DNA from: Sphingomonas sp. CROZ-RG-20F-R02-07
GTDB taxonomy: Bacteria; Pseudomonadota; Alphaproteobacteria; Sphingomonadales; Sphingomonadaceae
Assembly (NCBI RefSeq): GCF_022662335.1
Contig: NZ_JAKNQJ010000005.1
Coordinates: forward strand, 62,001-126,000
Direction of reading: 5' to 3'
DNA length: 64,000 bases
Position numbers and translations under genes: made by a program. Positions 1-8,841 of the stretch are shown piece by piece. The notes beneath the pieces are model-generated. The model was not told the DNA's origin. It searched no databases and saw nothing but the letters and a program-made list of their open reading frames with translations. Position 1 is the stretch's first letter. Each line of letters begins with the position of its first letter.

Positions 1-2245
1 GGCCGGCGCGCAGGTGGATGCCCTCGACGCGCGGACTGTAGACCCAGATCTCGCGCCACGGCACCGGCGCCGGCAGCCCGGGGATCAGGTGGCTGTCGAA
101 CTTGAACGCCAGCGCTTCGGTCGCCGCCGGCACGAAGGCGTTGGTGCGCAGGCAGGCGGCGATCAGGTTGCGATAGGCGCGCAGGATCCGGTCGTCGTCG
201 ATCGCGGAAACGGCGTCGAGCGCGCGCTCGATTGCGGCGTCGGCGGCGGACAGGTCGCCGGGCGCGGCGGGATCGTGCGCCGCGGCGAAGCGTGCGACGA
301 GCGCCGCTGCCAGATCGGGCGAACGGCGCAGCGCCTCCACCACGGTCGCCATGCCGTACGTCAGCCCGGCCTGACGCAGATAACGGAACCACGCACGCAG
401 CAGGATCACCGCGGCCGGTGCCATGCCGGCGGTGACGATCAGGCCGTTGAAACCGTCATTCTCCGCCGATCCGCGCAGCACGGCGGCGATCGCGCCTTCG
501 AGGATCGCGGGATCGCAGGCAAAGGCGCCCCCGTCCGTCTCGACCGCGAAATCATGGACATGTGCGCCCGATTCGTCGTCGAGCGCGGTCGGCAGCTCGC
601 CGATCACGCGAAAGCCGAAATTCTCGAGCACCGGCACCGCGTCGGACAGCGCGAGCGCGCCGCCCAGGCGATAGATGCGCAGCCGCTGGTCGCCCGTGCC
701 CCGGTCGGCGATGCGGACCGAGCGATCGCCCGGCCCGTCGAGCGCGGCGATGCGCAGGATGTCGGCGGCGGCCTGCGCGCTGTCGTTCTCGCTCCGATAG
801 CTTTGCGGGAAGGCCGCGGCCCAGCGGAGCGCCAGGCGCGCGGCGCGGGCGGGCGCGACCTGCTCGGCCAGCGCCGCCTCGGCATTGGGCACCCAGCCGC
901 GCACCATCCGCTCCAGTTGCGCGTCGAGCGCGTGCGCGTCGGGCATCCGGCCCTCGCCGCGCAGATCGACCGTGTAGCGCAGCAGCGCGACGCCGCCGTC
1001 CTCCAGCGCGATCGACCAGTTGAGGATCGCGCCATTGGCGGCCTCGGCCAGCATCTCGCCGATCGCCACGCGCCGGCCGGTCGTCACGTCGTCGCGCGGC
1101 AGCCAGACGAAGGCGAACAGATGTCGCCCCAGCGCCGAGCGGATCAGCACGAGCGCGGGCCGCGGCCGGTCCGCCAGCGACATCGCGGTGAGCGCGATCT
1201 CCTCCAGATCGGCGGGCACGAACGCGGCGATCAGGTCGTGCGGCAGCGCGGTCAGCGCGTGAGTCAGCGCCTTGCCGGTATGGCCGCGCGGATCGAAGCC
1301 GAACTTGTCCTCCAGCATGGCGAGCCGTGCGCGCAGCACCGGCACGTCGCGCGGCGGCGCGGCCAGCGCGGCGCTGGTCCACAGCCCGGCATGAATCGAC
1401 AATCCGGCCACGCGATCGCCGCGGCGGACCGGCACGACGGCCAGATCGAGCGGAATCGCGCGGTGCACGGTCGAGATCAGGCTCGATTTCAGCAGCAGCG
1501 GCACGTCGCCGCCCTCCTCGAACCAGCGCAGCGCCAGCGCGCGCGAGGCGTCCGCCAGCAGCGCGACGCGGTGCGGGTTGCGTGCCAGCCCCAGCGTGTC
1601 GTGCATGCCCGTCGCGGCATCCCAGCGCTCATGGCCCAGCAGCGTGAAACGGCCGTTCAGGAACCATTGCAGCAGCGCGCGGCCCTCGCCATCGGGCAAT
1701 GCCTCCGCGTCCGCCGCCATGGACGCCTGCAACGCGCGCCAGTCGCCGACCGCGGCGCGGACATCGGCCAGCACCGCCGCCAGGTCGCTGCCCAGATCGC
1801 GCCGCTCGCGGGCGTCGGCGCGCTCCATCTCGATATAGATCATCGATTCGGCGGCCATCTCCTGGCCGGCCGCGCCGTCGTCGATGCCGACGACCGCGCC
1901 CGCGGCGTCGCGCGCGACTCGGATCACGGGATGGATGATGCGATCGATCGCGATGCCCTGTTCGCCGATCGCCGCCGCGATCGAATCGACCAGGAACGGC
2001 ATGTCGTCGTTGACGATCGCGAGCCGCATGCGGCGGCGCACGTCGTCGGTGGGCATGGCTTCCAGCGCGATCGCGGGCGTGGCGCGCGCGCGGACGGCGC
2101 CGGTCGCCGCGACGAAGGCTGCCGCGGCCTCCACTTCGGCCGGCCCGAAGCCCTGGAGTTCGCCGGGCAGGGCGCCCTGGGTCAACCGATCGGCGAGCGC
2201 GCCGGCCAGCGTTGCGGAGGCGGAGTCGTGCGATGGAATAGCCAT
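1..2245 (-). CDS. NAD-specific glutamate dehydrogenase, large bacterial type, N-terminal part (C-terminus beyond left edge)
   Basis: Oxidative deamination of glutamate to 2-oxoglutarate with NAD in the cytoplasm; this family is about 1,500-1,600 residues long. I translated the minus strand from the ATG at 2245 and found an open frame of about 748 codons to the window edge. It begins MAIPSHDSAS and contains the N-terminal regulatory-region signatures VNDDMPFLVDSIAAAI, LEDKFGFDPRGHTGKAL and LFAFVWLPRDDVTTG. Close to the edge comes IWVYSPRVEGIHLRAG, which precedes the catalytic dehydrogenase domain in this family, so the catalytic half lies outside the window. The long plus-strand frame here is a shadow caused by GC bias. 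The family assignment is strong; the start is supported only by being the first ATG of the conserved frame. Confidence 0.93.
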   Translation of the reverse strand, partial: MAIPSHDSASATLAGALADRLTQGALPGELQGFGPAEVEAAAAFVAATGAVRARATPAIALEAMPTDDVRRRMRLAIVNDDMPFLVDSIAAAIGEQGIAIDRIIHPVIRVARDAAGAVVGIDDGAAGQEMAAESMIYIEMERADARERRDLGSDLAAVLADVRAAVGDWRALQASMAADAEALPDGEGRALLQWFLNGRFTLLGHERWDAATGMHDTLGLARNPHRVALLADASRALALRWFEEGGDVPLLLKSSLISTVHRAIPLDLAVVPVRRGDRVAGLSIHAGLWTSAALAAPPRDVPVLRARLAMLEDKFGFDPRGHTGKALTHALTALPHDLIAAFVPADLEEIALTAMSLADRPRPALVLIRSALGRHLFAFVWLPRDDVTTGRRVAIGEMLAEAANGAILNWSIALEDGGVALLRYTVDLRGEGRMPDAHALDAQLERMVRGWVPNAEAALAEQVAPARAARLALRWAAAFPQSYRSENDSAQAAADILRIAALDGPGDRSVRIADRGTGDQRLRIYRLGGALALSDAVPVLENFGFRVIGELPTALDDESGAHVHDFAVETDGGAFACDPAILEGAIAAVLRGSAENDGFNGLIVTAGMAPAAVILLRAWFRYLRQAGLTYGMATVVEALRRSPDLAAALVARFAAAHDPAAPGDLSAADAAIERALDAVSAIDDDRILRAYRNLIAACLRTNAFVPAATEALAFKFDSHLIPGLPAPVPWREIWVYSPRVEGIHLRAG

Positions 2246-2324
2246 GACGAGGGCTATGAACCCGCGCCCGCGCGACCTCAACCCTCACCGGACCGTGAAA
2301 CGATGTTGCGCCGCAGCGCAACGA

Positions 2325-3608
2325 TCAACCGATCGCGCGCAAAGTCCGTTCGGCCAGCGGCGCGTTGTCTGTCACCGTGCCGACGATCTCCAGGCCGCCA
2401 CTGTCGCTCACCCGTGCGAGCAGCACGACCATGCTGCCGGGTGCGGCGCCGGTGTCGATCGCCACCTGCGCCAGCGTCGCACGATCGGCGAAGGGCGCGG
2501 CAGGGGGGGCGGCGCTCGGCTTGGCGGCGGGCTTGCGCGCTTGGCGCTCGGCGGCGACCACCGCCTTGATCCCGCCGGCAAAGCCTTCGAGAAACGCGCC
2601 GAGCGACCCGGCGCCCACCGCATGGCGGCTGGCATGCTGGAGCACGCTTGCGAATTCGGTCACGCGCGTCTTGTCATACCCCGCGCCGAAGACGAGCTTG
2701 ACGATCCCGGTCATCGGCGCGCGCGCCTGCACCGTGATCGCGGCATCGGCGAGGATCGCGGCATAGCCCGTGGGATCGGCGGCCGTCGCCAGCGCGAAAT
2801 CATGCGCCCGGCCCAGCGCGCGGTAGAGCGCGGCGCGGCTGCGCGTGTCGGCCGCGCGCACCGCGGCCGCGGTCTCGCGCGCCATGGCGAGCCGGTCGCC
2901 GAGCGAGCCAGACGATGCCGGTTCGGCCTCGTGCGGTTCGAACCCGCCGCTCGGGCCGTCGGCCCATACCGGCGCGGCCGGCATCGTCTCGGCGGCGCGG
3001 ACGGCGGCGTCGAGCTCGGCATCGAGCGAGGCCTGGGTCGCCGAATCGACGACCTCCTTCCAGTTGATGACGCCGTAGATAAAGTCGATCGACCCCCCGT
3101 CGGAGGAAAAGGGCATCAGGATGCCGCGATACATCGTCGTGCTGCCCCGCTGGCCGATGAACTCCGCCTCGAAGCCGATCGGCGCGCGATTGGCGATGAT
3201 CTGGAGATAATGATCGGTCAGGCGCGACAGCAGCGATCGGCTCGGCACGTCGGCGATGCGCGCGATCGACGATTCGAGGCCGCATTCCTCGCGCAGGCTG
3301 CGGCCGATAAAGGCGATCCTGGGATCCTCGATGCCTTGCGAGAAATCGAGCAGAACGCTGTTGGGGCCGAAATCCGCGATGTTGCCGGGATCGAGATCCT
3401 CGATCGAGGGATAGGCGCGGTTTTTCAGCAGCGACACCCAATGGTTATAGGCGCGGACGTGCATCCGCCGCTCGTCGCCGCCCAGATCGAACATCGCATC
3501 GTCGACGCCGGCATCGTCGCGCGGCGCATCGGCGCCGGCGTCGATCGCCGGCGGCACGCCGTCGTCGTCGTCGATCCGGTCCCGTCCGAAACCATGCCCG
3601 CTGTCCAT
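2325..3608 (-). CDS. PAS domain (PAS_5-type) protein
   Basis: A 427-residue protein if started at the ATG at 3608 (MDSGHGFGRD); an upstream in-frame extension reaches 3764 but would run into the tRNA promoter region. The N-terminal third has the pattern of PAS_5 (DUF1457) proteins of alphaproteobacteria: a YNHWVSLLKNRAYPSIEDLD stretch, then a predicted sensor fold ending IDFIYGVINWKEVVD. The remainder is rich in Ala and Arg and has no recognised output domain. Members of this family are usually found in cell-cycle or stress contexts, but no ligand or partner is visible here. It lies 79 bp downstream of the glutamate dehydrogenase start on the same strand, so it would be transcribed first. Function is not assigned beyond a PAS sensor. 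Confidence 0.75.
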   Translation of the reverse strand: MDSGHGFGRDRIDDDDGVPPAIDAGADAPRDDAGVDDAMFDLGGDERRMHVRAYNHWVSLLKNRAYPSIEDLDPGNIADFGPNSVLLDFSQGIEDPRIAFIGRSLREECGLESSIARIADVPSRSLLSRLTDHYLQIIANRAPIGFEAEFIGQRGSTTMYRGILMPFSSDGGSIDFIYGVINWKEVVDSATQASLDAELDAAVRAAETMPAAPVWADGPSGGFEPHEAEPASSGSLGDRLAMARETAAAVRAADTRSRAALYRALGRAHDFALATAADPTGYAAILADAAITVQARAPMTGIVKLVFGAGYDKTRVTEFASVLQHASRHAVGAGSLGAFLEGFAGGIKAVVAAERQARKPAAKPSAAPPAAPFADRATLAQVAIDTGAAPGSMVVLLARVSDSGGLEIVGTVTDNAPLAERTLRAIG

Positions 3609-3775
3609 GCCGTAAACCCCGCGAGGGCGGGATTTTCCCGCCGTTCCCTCCGGCTCTGCACCGCCTGTGGTAAACGCCGCGTAAACCCGCCGCCCGCGCC
3701 CATGCGCGCTTCGCCCCTTGCCAACCCCTTGGCCCCCTGTTATCCGCCCGACCTCGACGGCCAATGGCCGCTCGT

Positions 3776-3851
3776 GCCGCTTTAGCTCAGCTGGTAGAGC
3801 ATCGCATTCGTAATGCGGGGGTCACAGGTTCGAGTCCTGTAAGCGGCACCA
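3776..3851 (+). tRNA. tRNA-Thr, anticodon CGU
   Basis: The cloverleaf can be read directly: acceptor arm GCCGCTT pairs with AAGCGGC, D-arm GCTC/GAGC, anticodon loop TTCGTAA with anticodon CGT (reads ACG, Thr), T-arm ACAGG TTCGAGT CCTGT, discriminator A and an encoded CCA at 3849-3851. The accessory DNA immediately to its right, with recombinase remains, makes its 3' end a candidate integration site. Confidence 0.97.
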
Positions 3852-3988
3852 CACTCTAGAATTTAAGACCGTAGAGGACGTAGCTGGGCACCTGATGGCG
3901 GCTCGAGAACGCGCGCGCGCCGGTTTGGGCTTGACTTGTTGGAGAATGTTGCTCTTATGTTCCGGCCTCAACGGAGCGGGGCGGCATC

Positions 3989-5116
3989 ATGGACATTGAC
4001 GTGGAGGAACAACGGCGCGCTTTCGGGCGCTGGCTGAGGGCGGGGCGCCTTCCCACAGTTCGGCTGGCTGACGGAACCGAGCTCAAGTTCAATCCCTACC
4101 ACGATCCCCGCAACGGGCAATTTACCTTTGCCCCCGGCGGAGCGGCGGGCACTGGCGGGATTTCGGCACGATATGCGAATGTCCGCCCCCGGAACTCGGA
4201 CGCGCTGGACTCCGCGATGACAACTGGCGGGCAGACCGGAGTCCGTCGGGCATCTACCTATCCAAACACGCCGGCAATCGGACAGCATATCGAAGCGCAA
4301 CTTGCTGCGCCTCCGCAGAGACCGGTCGTTGGGCGGGGTGGGAACACTCGAGCCTTCGAGGACCCCATGACCCTGGAACAGTCGTTCCCAGGACTTCGCA
4401 ACTCGCCCGGCGGCGCGGTGGTCGCAGTGGCTGACAACCTTTTCGATCTCACCGGCCCCGCAGACGCAATGACCGCGGAGGTGCTGCAAAACCAAACGCG
4501 GCAGCTTTCCGCTCAGATCAAGGCGATCGATCCTGCCTGGCATTACGACGAGATCGTGCCGACCGACGCGCTCGGCAATCGGATCGAAACGATACAGGGC
4601 CTGACAGCGAAGGTGAACGATCTGCGTTTTCAGCGCGCTGCAGTCACTGCGCGCGTGAGGGGCGATTATGGGTCGCTTCAGGTGGAGACGCTGCGATTTG
4701 TTCAGCGGAACGCCGATACGGCATATGATCAAGGAGTTGCGTTGCTCAAGGCGGGCCGGCTTACGCCGAAGCTGTCCGATCAGGAAGCGCTGGGAAACTT
4801 TGTTGATCGGCAGGTTCGCCGCAGTCTCCGTGAGCGTTATAATTAATCTGGCATCGACTCGGCTGGTGCTGAGCCGGTGCGGGTCAATCGGAGGGAGAAC
4901 AACAGTTCGGGCGGCGATCTCACCTATCGCCGTCCCGATGCGCGGGTCGATGATGTGGCGTTCGACGTGACCCTGACCCGCAAGACGCTGAGCACACCGC
5001 AGGTTCGAGGATTCTTCGACTCCGATTTCCGTCCGATCCGCGTGGTCATCATCCGCCCGCGCCAGCTCGGAGCCGACCACACCTACGCTATTCCTCGTCC
5101 GGAGACGAAACGATGA
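3989..5116 (+). pseudogene. Toxin-like effector gene interrupted by an in-frame TAA
   Basis: The frame opened by ATG 3989 encodes 285 residues to a TAA at 4844-4846. The same frame then continues without a shift to the TGA at 5114-5116, so the intact gene would give about 375 residues. The N-terminal part has FNPYHDPRNGQFTFAPGG, an HDPxNGxFTF motif that I associate with N-terminal regions of sphingomonad polymorphic-toxin-like proteins. The piece after the stop has RRPDARVDDVAFDVTLTRK, which loosely resembles the P-D...(D/E)-x-K layout of restriction-endonuclease-fold nucleases; this is a weak resemblance, not a domain hit. Its stop overlaps the start of the next gene as ATGA, a typical effector-immunity arrangement. 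A single CAA-to-TAA change would explain the break. It could instead be a live 285-residue protein plus an untranslated tail. Confidence 0.5.
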
Positions 5117-5508
5117 GCAGACCGAACCCCTACTTCAATCCTAAGCCTTACATCCCGGCAACGCTGAGCGAGATCAACGATCTGCTGGGATCAATGATTC
5201 TGTACGCTCCGACGTTCGTGGACCCCCTCGGCGACTTTCCTAATCGTAACATCGACAGCGAGTTCCACACGCTGACCGGCGGATTCGAGGTCGTCCGCAA
5301 GAAGCTGGGTGAGGAGCGCTATGCGTCGCTGATGGACCTAGCCGTGCTGGCCAAGGCGCTATTCGCGGCCGACCAGGACGACACCAACGGGAAGACGGAC
5401 GAGGGTCGTGCGTTGCTGTTCGAGATGGAGGACGTGCTGAAGGACGTTCGCAACCGGCGCGTCCGAGAGGAACTGCCGGACGATGAGGGCGAGGTCAGCG
5501 GCGACTGA
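5113..5508 (+). CDS. Small acidic protein, candidate immunity partner of the upstream toxin-like gene
   Basis: This encodes 131 residues starting MSRPNPYFNPKPYIPATLSE and ending in an acidic tail (EELPDDEGEVSGD). It has no signal peptide or membrane segment and looks like a soluble, mostly helical, acidic protein. I do not recognise a family. Its ATG overlaps the stop of the split toxin-like frame (ATGA at 5113-5116), so it would be translationally coupled to that gene when the latter was intact. Size, acidity and coupling fit an immunity protein, but that role is inferred from context only. The gene itself shows no disruption. Confidence 0.6.
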   Translation: MSRPNPYFNPKPYIPATLSEINDLLGSMILYAPTFVDPLGDFPNRNIDSEFHTLTGGFEVVRKKLGEERYASLMDLAVLAKALFAADQDDTNGKTDEGRALLFEMEDVLKDVRNRRVREELPDDEGEVSGD

Positions 5509-5689
5509 TCGCAATTTCCCAATGATCTGAGTTCCCAGCTTTGTCCTCTGTGGGGCACCACCTTATCTCATTCTGTTTTGTACGGAAAACTCTGCATCGC
5601 CTGATACTTCAGTCTTGCGGAAGTTGCGCCGTGTGAGCAAGGTGCGAGCATTGCAGCAAATTGTTACCGTGTTGTTTTACGCAGGCTCA
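5509..5689. other. AT-richer spacer, no gene seen
   Basis: This stretch between the small acidic gene and the IS5 remnant is visibly lower in GC than the rest of the window and has stop codons in all frames. It holds no credible reading frame or RNA gene. A short GGCACCAC string near 5554 recalls the tRNA-Thr 3' end but is too short to call an attachment site. Confidence 0.5.
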
Positions 5690-6172
5690 GGACTCATTGG
5701 TCATAGCCAGAAGATGACGGTGGCAGCGAGAGCGATGGCGGAGAGGAACACGGTCGGGCAGCGGTCGTAGCGGGCAGCAACCCGGCGCCAGTCTTCAGAC
5801 GCCCGAACATGATCTCGATGCGGCTGCGCCGGCGGTACCGGCGCTTGTCATACGTGATGGGCGCAATCCGAGATTTACGACCAGGGATGCAGGGCTGGAT
5901 GCCCTTGGCCTGGAGAGCGTCCCTGAACCTGCCGGCGTCATATCCGCGGTCGCCGAGCAGCCACTGTGCCTTGGGCAGCTCGTCGAGCAGGGCTGCCGCG
6001 CCGGTATAATCGCTTACCTGGCCTGCGGTCATGAAGAAGCTCAAAGGGCGGCCATTCGCATCGCTGACGGCGTGAAGTTTGGTGTTCATGCCGCCTTTCG
6101 TGCGGCCGATCAGGCGGCCAAGATCCCCTTTTTAACCCGCAGGCTGGATGCCGTGCGGTGCGCCTTGCCAGC
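5690..6172 (-). mobile_element. IS5-family transposase remnant, frameshifted and 5'-truncated
   Basis: On the minus strand the segment reads KAHRTASSLRVKKG, then after a one-base loss near 6131 GRLIGRTKGGMNTKLHAVSD, then a central part with LGDRGYDAGRFRDALQAKGI and RRYRRRSRIEIMFGRLK. That is the DDE catalytic part of an IS5-family (IS427/IS1031-like) transposase. After GRLK a second one-base loss near 5799 throws the frame; in the neighbouring frame the usual ending DWRRVAARYDRC ... ATVIFWL stop (5701-5703) is still readable. The N-terminal part is missing at the junction with the recombinase remnant around 6166-6185. No terminal inverted repeats or target duplication could be defined. The transposase cannot be functional as it stands. 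Confidence 0.85.
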
Positions 6173-6179
6173 TTGTCCA

Positions 6180-7024
6180 TTCGGCGATTGCGAGGGCATG
6201 AAGCGGGACTATCGTGGGCTCCCCATTCTTTGTACGCTCGCCCGGCAAGCGCCAGACCGCTGCCGCCCTATCCAGTTCCGCCCACGCCAAGTGCGTGACT
6301 TCCTCCGGGCGCTCCCCCGTGGCGATCAGTAGGCGGACTATTGGCCCAAAACAGCGATGCGATTTTGACGCCGCCAGCCAGACCCGGCGCAGCTCGTCGT
6401 CAGCTAACACGCGATCACGCGCCTTTACCGGTGGAGGCGTTTCCATACCTTCCATCGGGGATCGCATCAGATCCCCGCGCCAGATCGCCCACTTGAACAG
6501 GCGGCGCAGGATCGCGAACACGTTACGCCGTCACGCCTGCTGAGCGACCGGCCAGGCATCGAACACCGGGACAACATCGGCCCGCGTGATTGTTGGAAGC
6601 GCCTTGCTGCCAAGCACGGGCGTGGCATGTAGCCGCAGCGATCGTTCGACCAGTCTGCGCCAGCCATCGCCCTTACAGCCGTCATAGAAGGAGTTGGCGT
6701 AAGCGTTAAAGGCGAGGTTTACGGCATCCTGCCGACGCTTCTTGTCGGCCTCCGCCGGGTCGCTCCCTTGCGCAACCAGAACTGCAAGGCGCTCGGCTTC
6801 AGTTCGGGCAGTGGTCGCGTCCATGGGGAGCCGTGGGCGCCTATCGTGTAGCGGCGCATTTTCGCCTCGCGACCGCCCATCCGATATTGATAGATATAGG
6901 CGACGACCCCGGCTGGCGTGATCTTGGCCCCAAACCTTTTCAGGTCGTCGTCCCACAGGAAGGCAACGCCAGCGCTAGGCTTGAGCGCATCGACCGTCCG
7001 CTTGTTGGCCTTGCCTGTAGCCAT
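6180..7024 (-). pseudogene. Tyrosine recombinase / P4-type integrase, broken
   Basis: The ATG at 7024 opens MATGKANKRTVDALKPS, an N-terminal DUF4102 arm-binding domain of P4-type integrases (VAYIYQYRMGGREAKMRRYTIG in that region). Near 6826, in a run of C residues, the frame shifts by one base and continues as DATTARTEAERLAVLVAQG with the core-binding region. At 6531-6533 an in-frame TGA interrupts QQA-stop-RRNVFAILRRLFKWA. The catalytic domain then starts (IATGERPEEVTHLAW, containing the first catalytic Arg), but the His-x-x-Arg and Tyr parts are gone where IS5 sequence begins. Three independent lesions make it a clear pseudogene. It reads away from trmB towards the tRNA, at the opposite end of the segment from the tRNA. 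Confidence 0.88.
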
Positions 7025-7134
7025 ATCGGAACCTCGCTGGCAATCACCGTAGCGGGAAGCTGCGGGAACAGCAAGGGAAAGAGGGGAAGCGGTGTCCTCT
7101 TAGTGAGGCGTGAACGGATGCGGAACGTGGCGTA

Positions 7135-7815
7135 TCATCGCCGGACGTACCGGAAATACCAGACCTCGTGCCCTTGGCGGCGCGCCTTGCGTTCGTAGCG
7201 CGTCTCGGGCCAGTCGGCAGGGCGCGTCAGGAAATCGGCGGGGCCGCGGGCCTGCCAGACGAAATCGGTGCGTGTATTCATCACCATCATCGCCCAGCGG
7301 CAATAGGTGGGATCGTCGGTGCCGAGCCGAAATTCGGCGCCCGGCGCGAGCTTCGCCGCGATCAGGTCGAGCGGGCCGTGATTGACCATCCGCCGCTTGG
7401 CATGGCGCGCCTTGCGCCACGGATCGGGGTGGAGGAGGTAAACGCGCGACAGGCTGGCATCGGGCAGCCGCTCGATCACGGTGAGCGCGTCGCCCATGTG
7501 CAGGCGCACATTCGTCAGGGCGCGCTCACGGACGTGGGCGAGCGCGCCGACCACGCCGTTCAGGAACGGTTCGCAGCCGATGAAGCCGGTATCGGGGTTG
7601 GCCTCCGCCTGCGCGGCCAGATGCTCGCCCGCGCCAAAGCCGATCTCGAGCTGCAGCGGGCGCGCATCGCCAAACAGCAGCGGCGCGTCGATCGGCCCGT
7701 CTTCGGGCACGCTGAGGCCGGCGAGCGTATCCTCGACCAGGGCGGCCTGCCCGGCGCGCAGCTTGTGGCCCTGGCGGCGGCCATAGAGGCGGCGGATCGT
7801 GGCGGGATCGTTCAT
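7135..7815 (-). CDS. trmB: tRNA (guanine-N7-)-methyltransferase
   Basis: It methylates G46 of tRNAs using S-adenosylmethionine. The 226-residue protein has the SAM-binding LQLEIGFGAGEHL motif, IGCEPFLNGVV, and the family hallmark LLHPDPWRKARHAKRRMV followed by FRLGTDDPTYCRWA. Length matches bacterial TrmB. The start MNDPATIRRLYGRR is the first Met and fits the family N-terminus (an RxYGRRxGH pattern). It lies directly to the right of the accessory segment and reads towards it. Confidence 0.96.
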   Translation of the reverse strand: MNDPATIRRLYGRRQGHKLRAGQAALVEDTLAGLSVPEDGPIDAPLLFGDARPLQLEIGFGAGEHLAAQAEANPDTGFIGCEPFLNGVVGALAHVRERALTNVRLHMGDALTVIERLPDASLSRVYLLHPDPWRKARHAKRRMVNHGPLDLIAAKLAPGAEFRLGTDDPTYCRWAMMVMNTRTDFVWQARGPADFLTRPADWPETRYERKARRQGHEVWYFRYVRR

Positions 7816-7866
7816 GGCGCGACGCCCTACGGCGCGAACCCCATCACGGCAATGGCCGGGCAGGAC

Positions 7867-8841
7867 CTAGAGCGCGGGCGTGAACGGCCGGTGCGGGGCC
7901 CGCGCGCGGCGCACGCGGCGGGCGATCTCGCCGCCCAGATCCCCGGCGGCGAGGCCCAAACCGGCCAGCACATGCGTCGCCACCTGGATCGAGGCCATCA
8001 TCGTCATCAGCGCGGCGACGTCGGTGGTGCGGCCGAGCAGCGCGGCGGTGATGCCGGCGAACACCAGCTCCTTGTTCGAGATGAGCGGCAGCCGGTAGAT
8101 CAGCAGCTTCATCGCCGAGAACACCAGCCACCAGCCGACCGCGATCTGCGGCAGCGCGAGGTGCCAGAGCAAGGCGGTCAGCCCGATCGTCGCGGTGGCG
8201 CGCACCGCATGGATCACGGTGATCTCGGCGAGCAGCGCCGGCGCCAGGCCGAACAGCGCCTTGCGCAGGAACAGCGCGGCGGCGGGCGGGGCGAGCACGA
8301 TCACGCCCGACACGAGCACCGCCCAGACGGGCAGATGGAGGTGAAGTGCGCGCACGACCGGGATCGCGGCGATCGCGACCAGCGCGGTGGCGCCGTTGCC
8401 GACCGCGGCGGACAGGATCGACACGTCCTTCACCGCGCCGAACGCCTGCGCGCTTACCCGGCCCTCGCGCCGCGCCCAGGCATAGAGATAAGCCTCGCCG
8501 ACATAGCCGAACAGCAATTCGTTGCCGACCATCTTGCGCACCGTAGCGAGCAGGCCGCGCGCCGGCATCGCCCAGATCCGGCGATAGATCAGCCAATCGC
8601 ACGCCGGTGGCACGAGATAGGCGACCGCGAACACCAGCCAGAACAGCGGCCGCGTCGGCACCATCGCCAGCACCATCGGCCAGTCCATCGCGTGCAGCTC
8701 GAACACCGCCGCCGCCAGCACCGCGAGCGCGATCGCCGGTGCGCCGAAGCGCGCGACCAGCGTGCCCTCGCCGCCGATCGCGTGCGCGAACGCCGCGGTG
8801 CGGATCGACCAGCCGCGCAAGGTTCGAATCGGACGGTTCAT
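7867..8841 (-). CDS. Polytopic inner-membrane protein of unknown function
   Basis: This encodes 324 residues from the ATG at 8841 (MNRPIRTLRGWSIRTAAF); in-frame upstream Met codons give up to 36 more residues of low-complexity sequence, so the start is uncertain. Seven or eight hydrophobic segments can be seen, for example LALAVLAAAVFELHAM, FWLVFAVAYLVPPACDWLIY and AVLVSGVIVLAPPAAALF. The C-terminus is basic and cytoplasmic-looking. I do not recognise a named family; the layout resembles integral proteins of flippase or lysylphosphatidylglycerol-synthase transmembrane type, but no diagnostic motif was found. It is divergent from the glycosyltransferase-like gene that starts near 9009, so the two may act in the same glycolipid step, which is speculation. 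Confidence 0.7.
   Translation of the reverse strand: MNRPIRTLRGWSIRTAAFAHAIGGEGTLVARFGAPAIALAVLAAAVFELHAMDWPMVLAMVPTRPLFWLVFAVAYLVPPACDWLIYRRIWAMPARGLLATVRKMVGNELLFGYVGEAYLYAWARREGRVSAQAFGAVKDVSILSAAVGNGATALVAIAAIPVVRALHLHLPVWAVLVSGVIVLAPPAAALFLRKALFGLAPALLAEITVIHAVRATATIGLTALLWHLALPQIAVGWWLVFSAMKLLIYRLPLISNKELVFAGITAALLGRTTDVAALMTMMASIQVATHVLAGLGLAAGDLGGEIARRVRRARAPHRPFTPAL

Larger units (their letters stand above)
3852..7134. mobile_element. Decayed accessory segment between tRNA-Thr and trmB
   Basis: Between two housekeeping loci lie a split toxin-like gene, a small acidic gene, an IS5-family remnant and a tyrosine recombinase with a frameshift, a nonsense codon and a lost C-terminus. Base composition is visibly less GC-rich than the flanks, especially around 5510-5690 and 4660-4860. 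This looks like an old tRNA-associated insertion that has lost its mobility genes. I looked for a second copy of the tRNA 3' end near 7025-7135 and found none, so the right boundary is only inferred from the start of trmB. The first 137 bp after the tRNA hold no gene. Confidence 0.55.

Noticed and set aside
14..2569. An 851-codon plus-strand open frame
   Set aside because: It is the GC-biased shadow of the minus-strand glutamate dehydrogenase, whose translation gives clear family motifs; the plus-strand protein is low-complexity Arg/Gly/Asp-rich.
4844..4846. Programmed stop readthrough or recoding at the TAA
   Set aside because: The following codon context shows no known recoding signal, and the neighbouring integrase and IS genes are also broken, so ordinary decay is simpler.
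5780..5830. Programmed frameshift in the IS5 transposase
   Set aside because: Some IS5 relatives use frameshifting, but here the shift is near the C-terminus, no slippery run is present, and a second indel near 6131 shows decay.
7025..7134. Possible second copy of the tRNA-Thr 3' end (attachment site)
   Set aside because: I compared the sequence before trmB with the tRNA 3' end and found no direct repeat; the GGCACCAC string near 5554 is too short to count.
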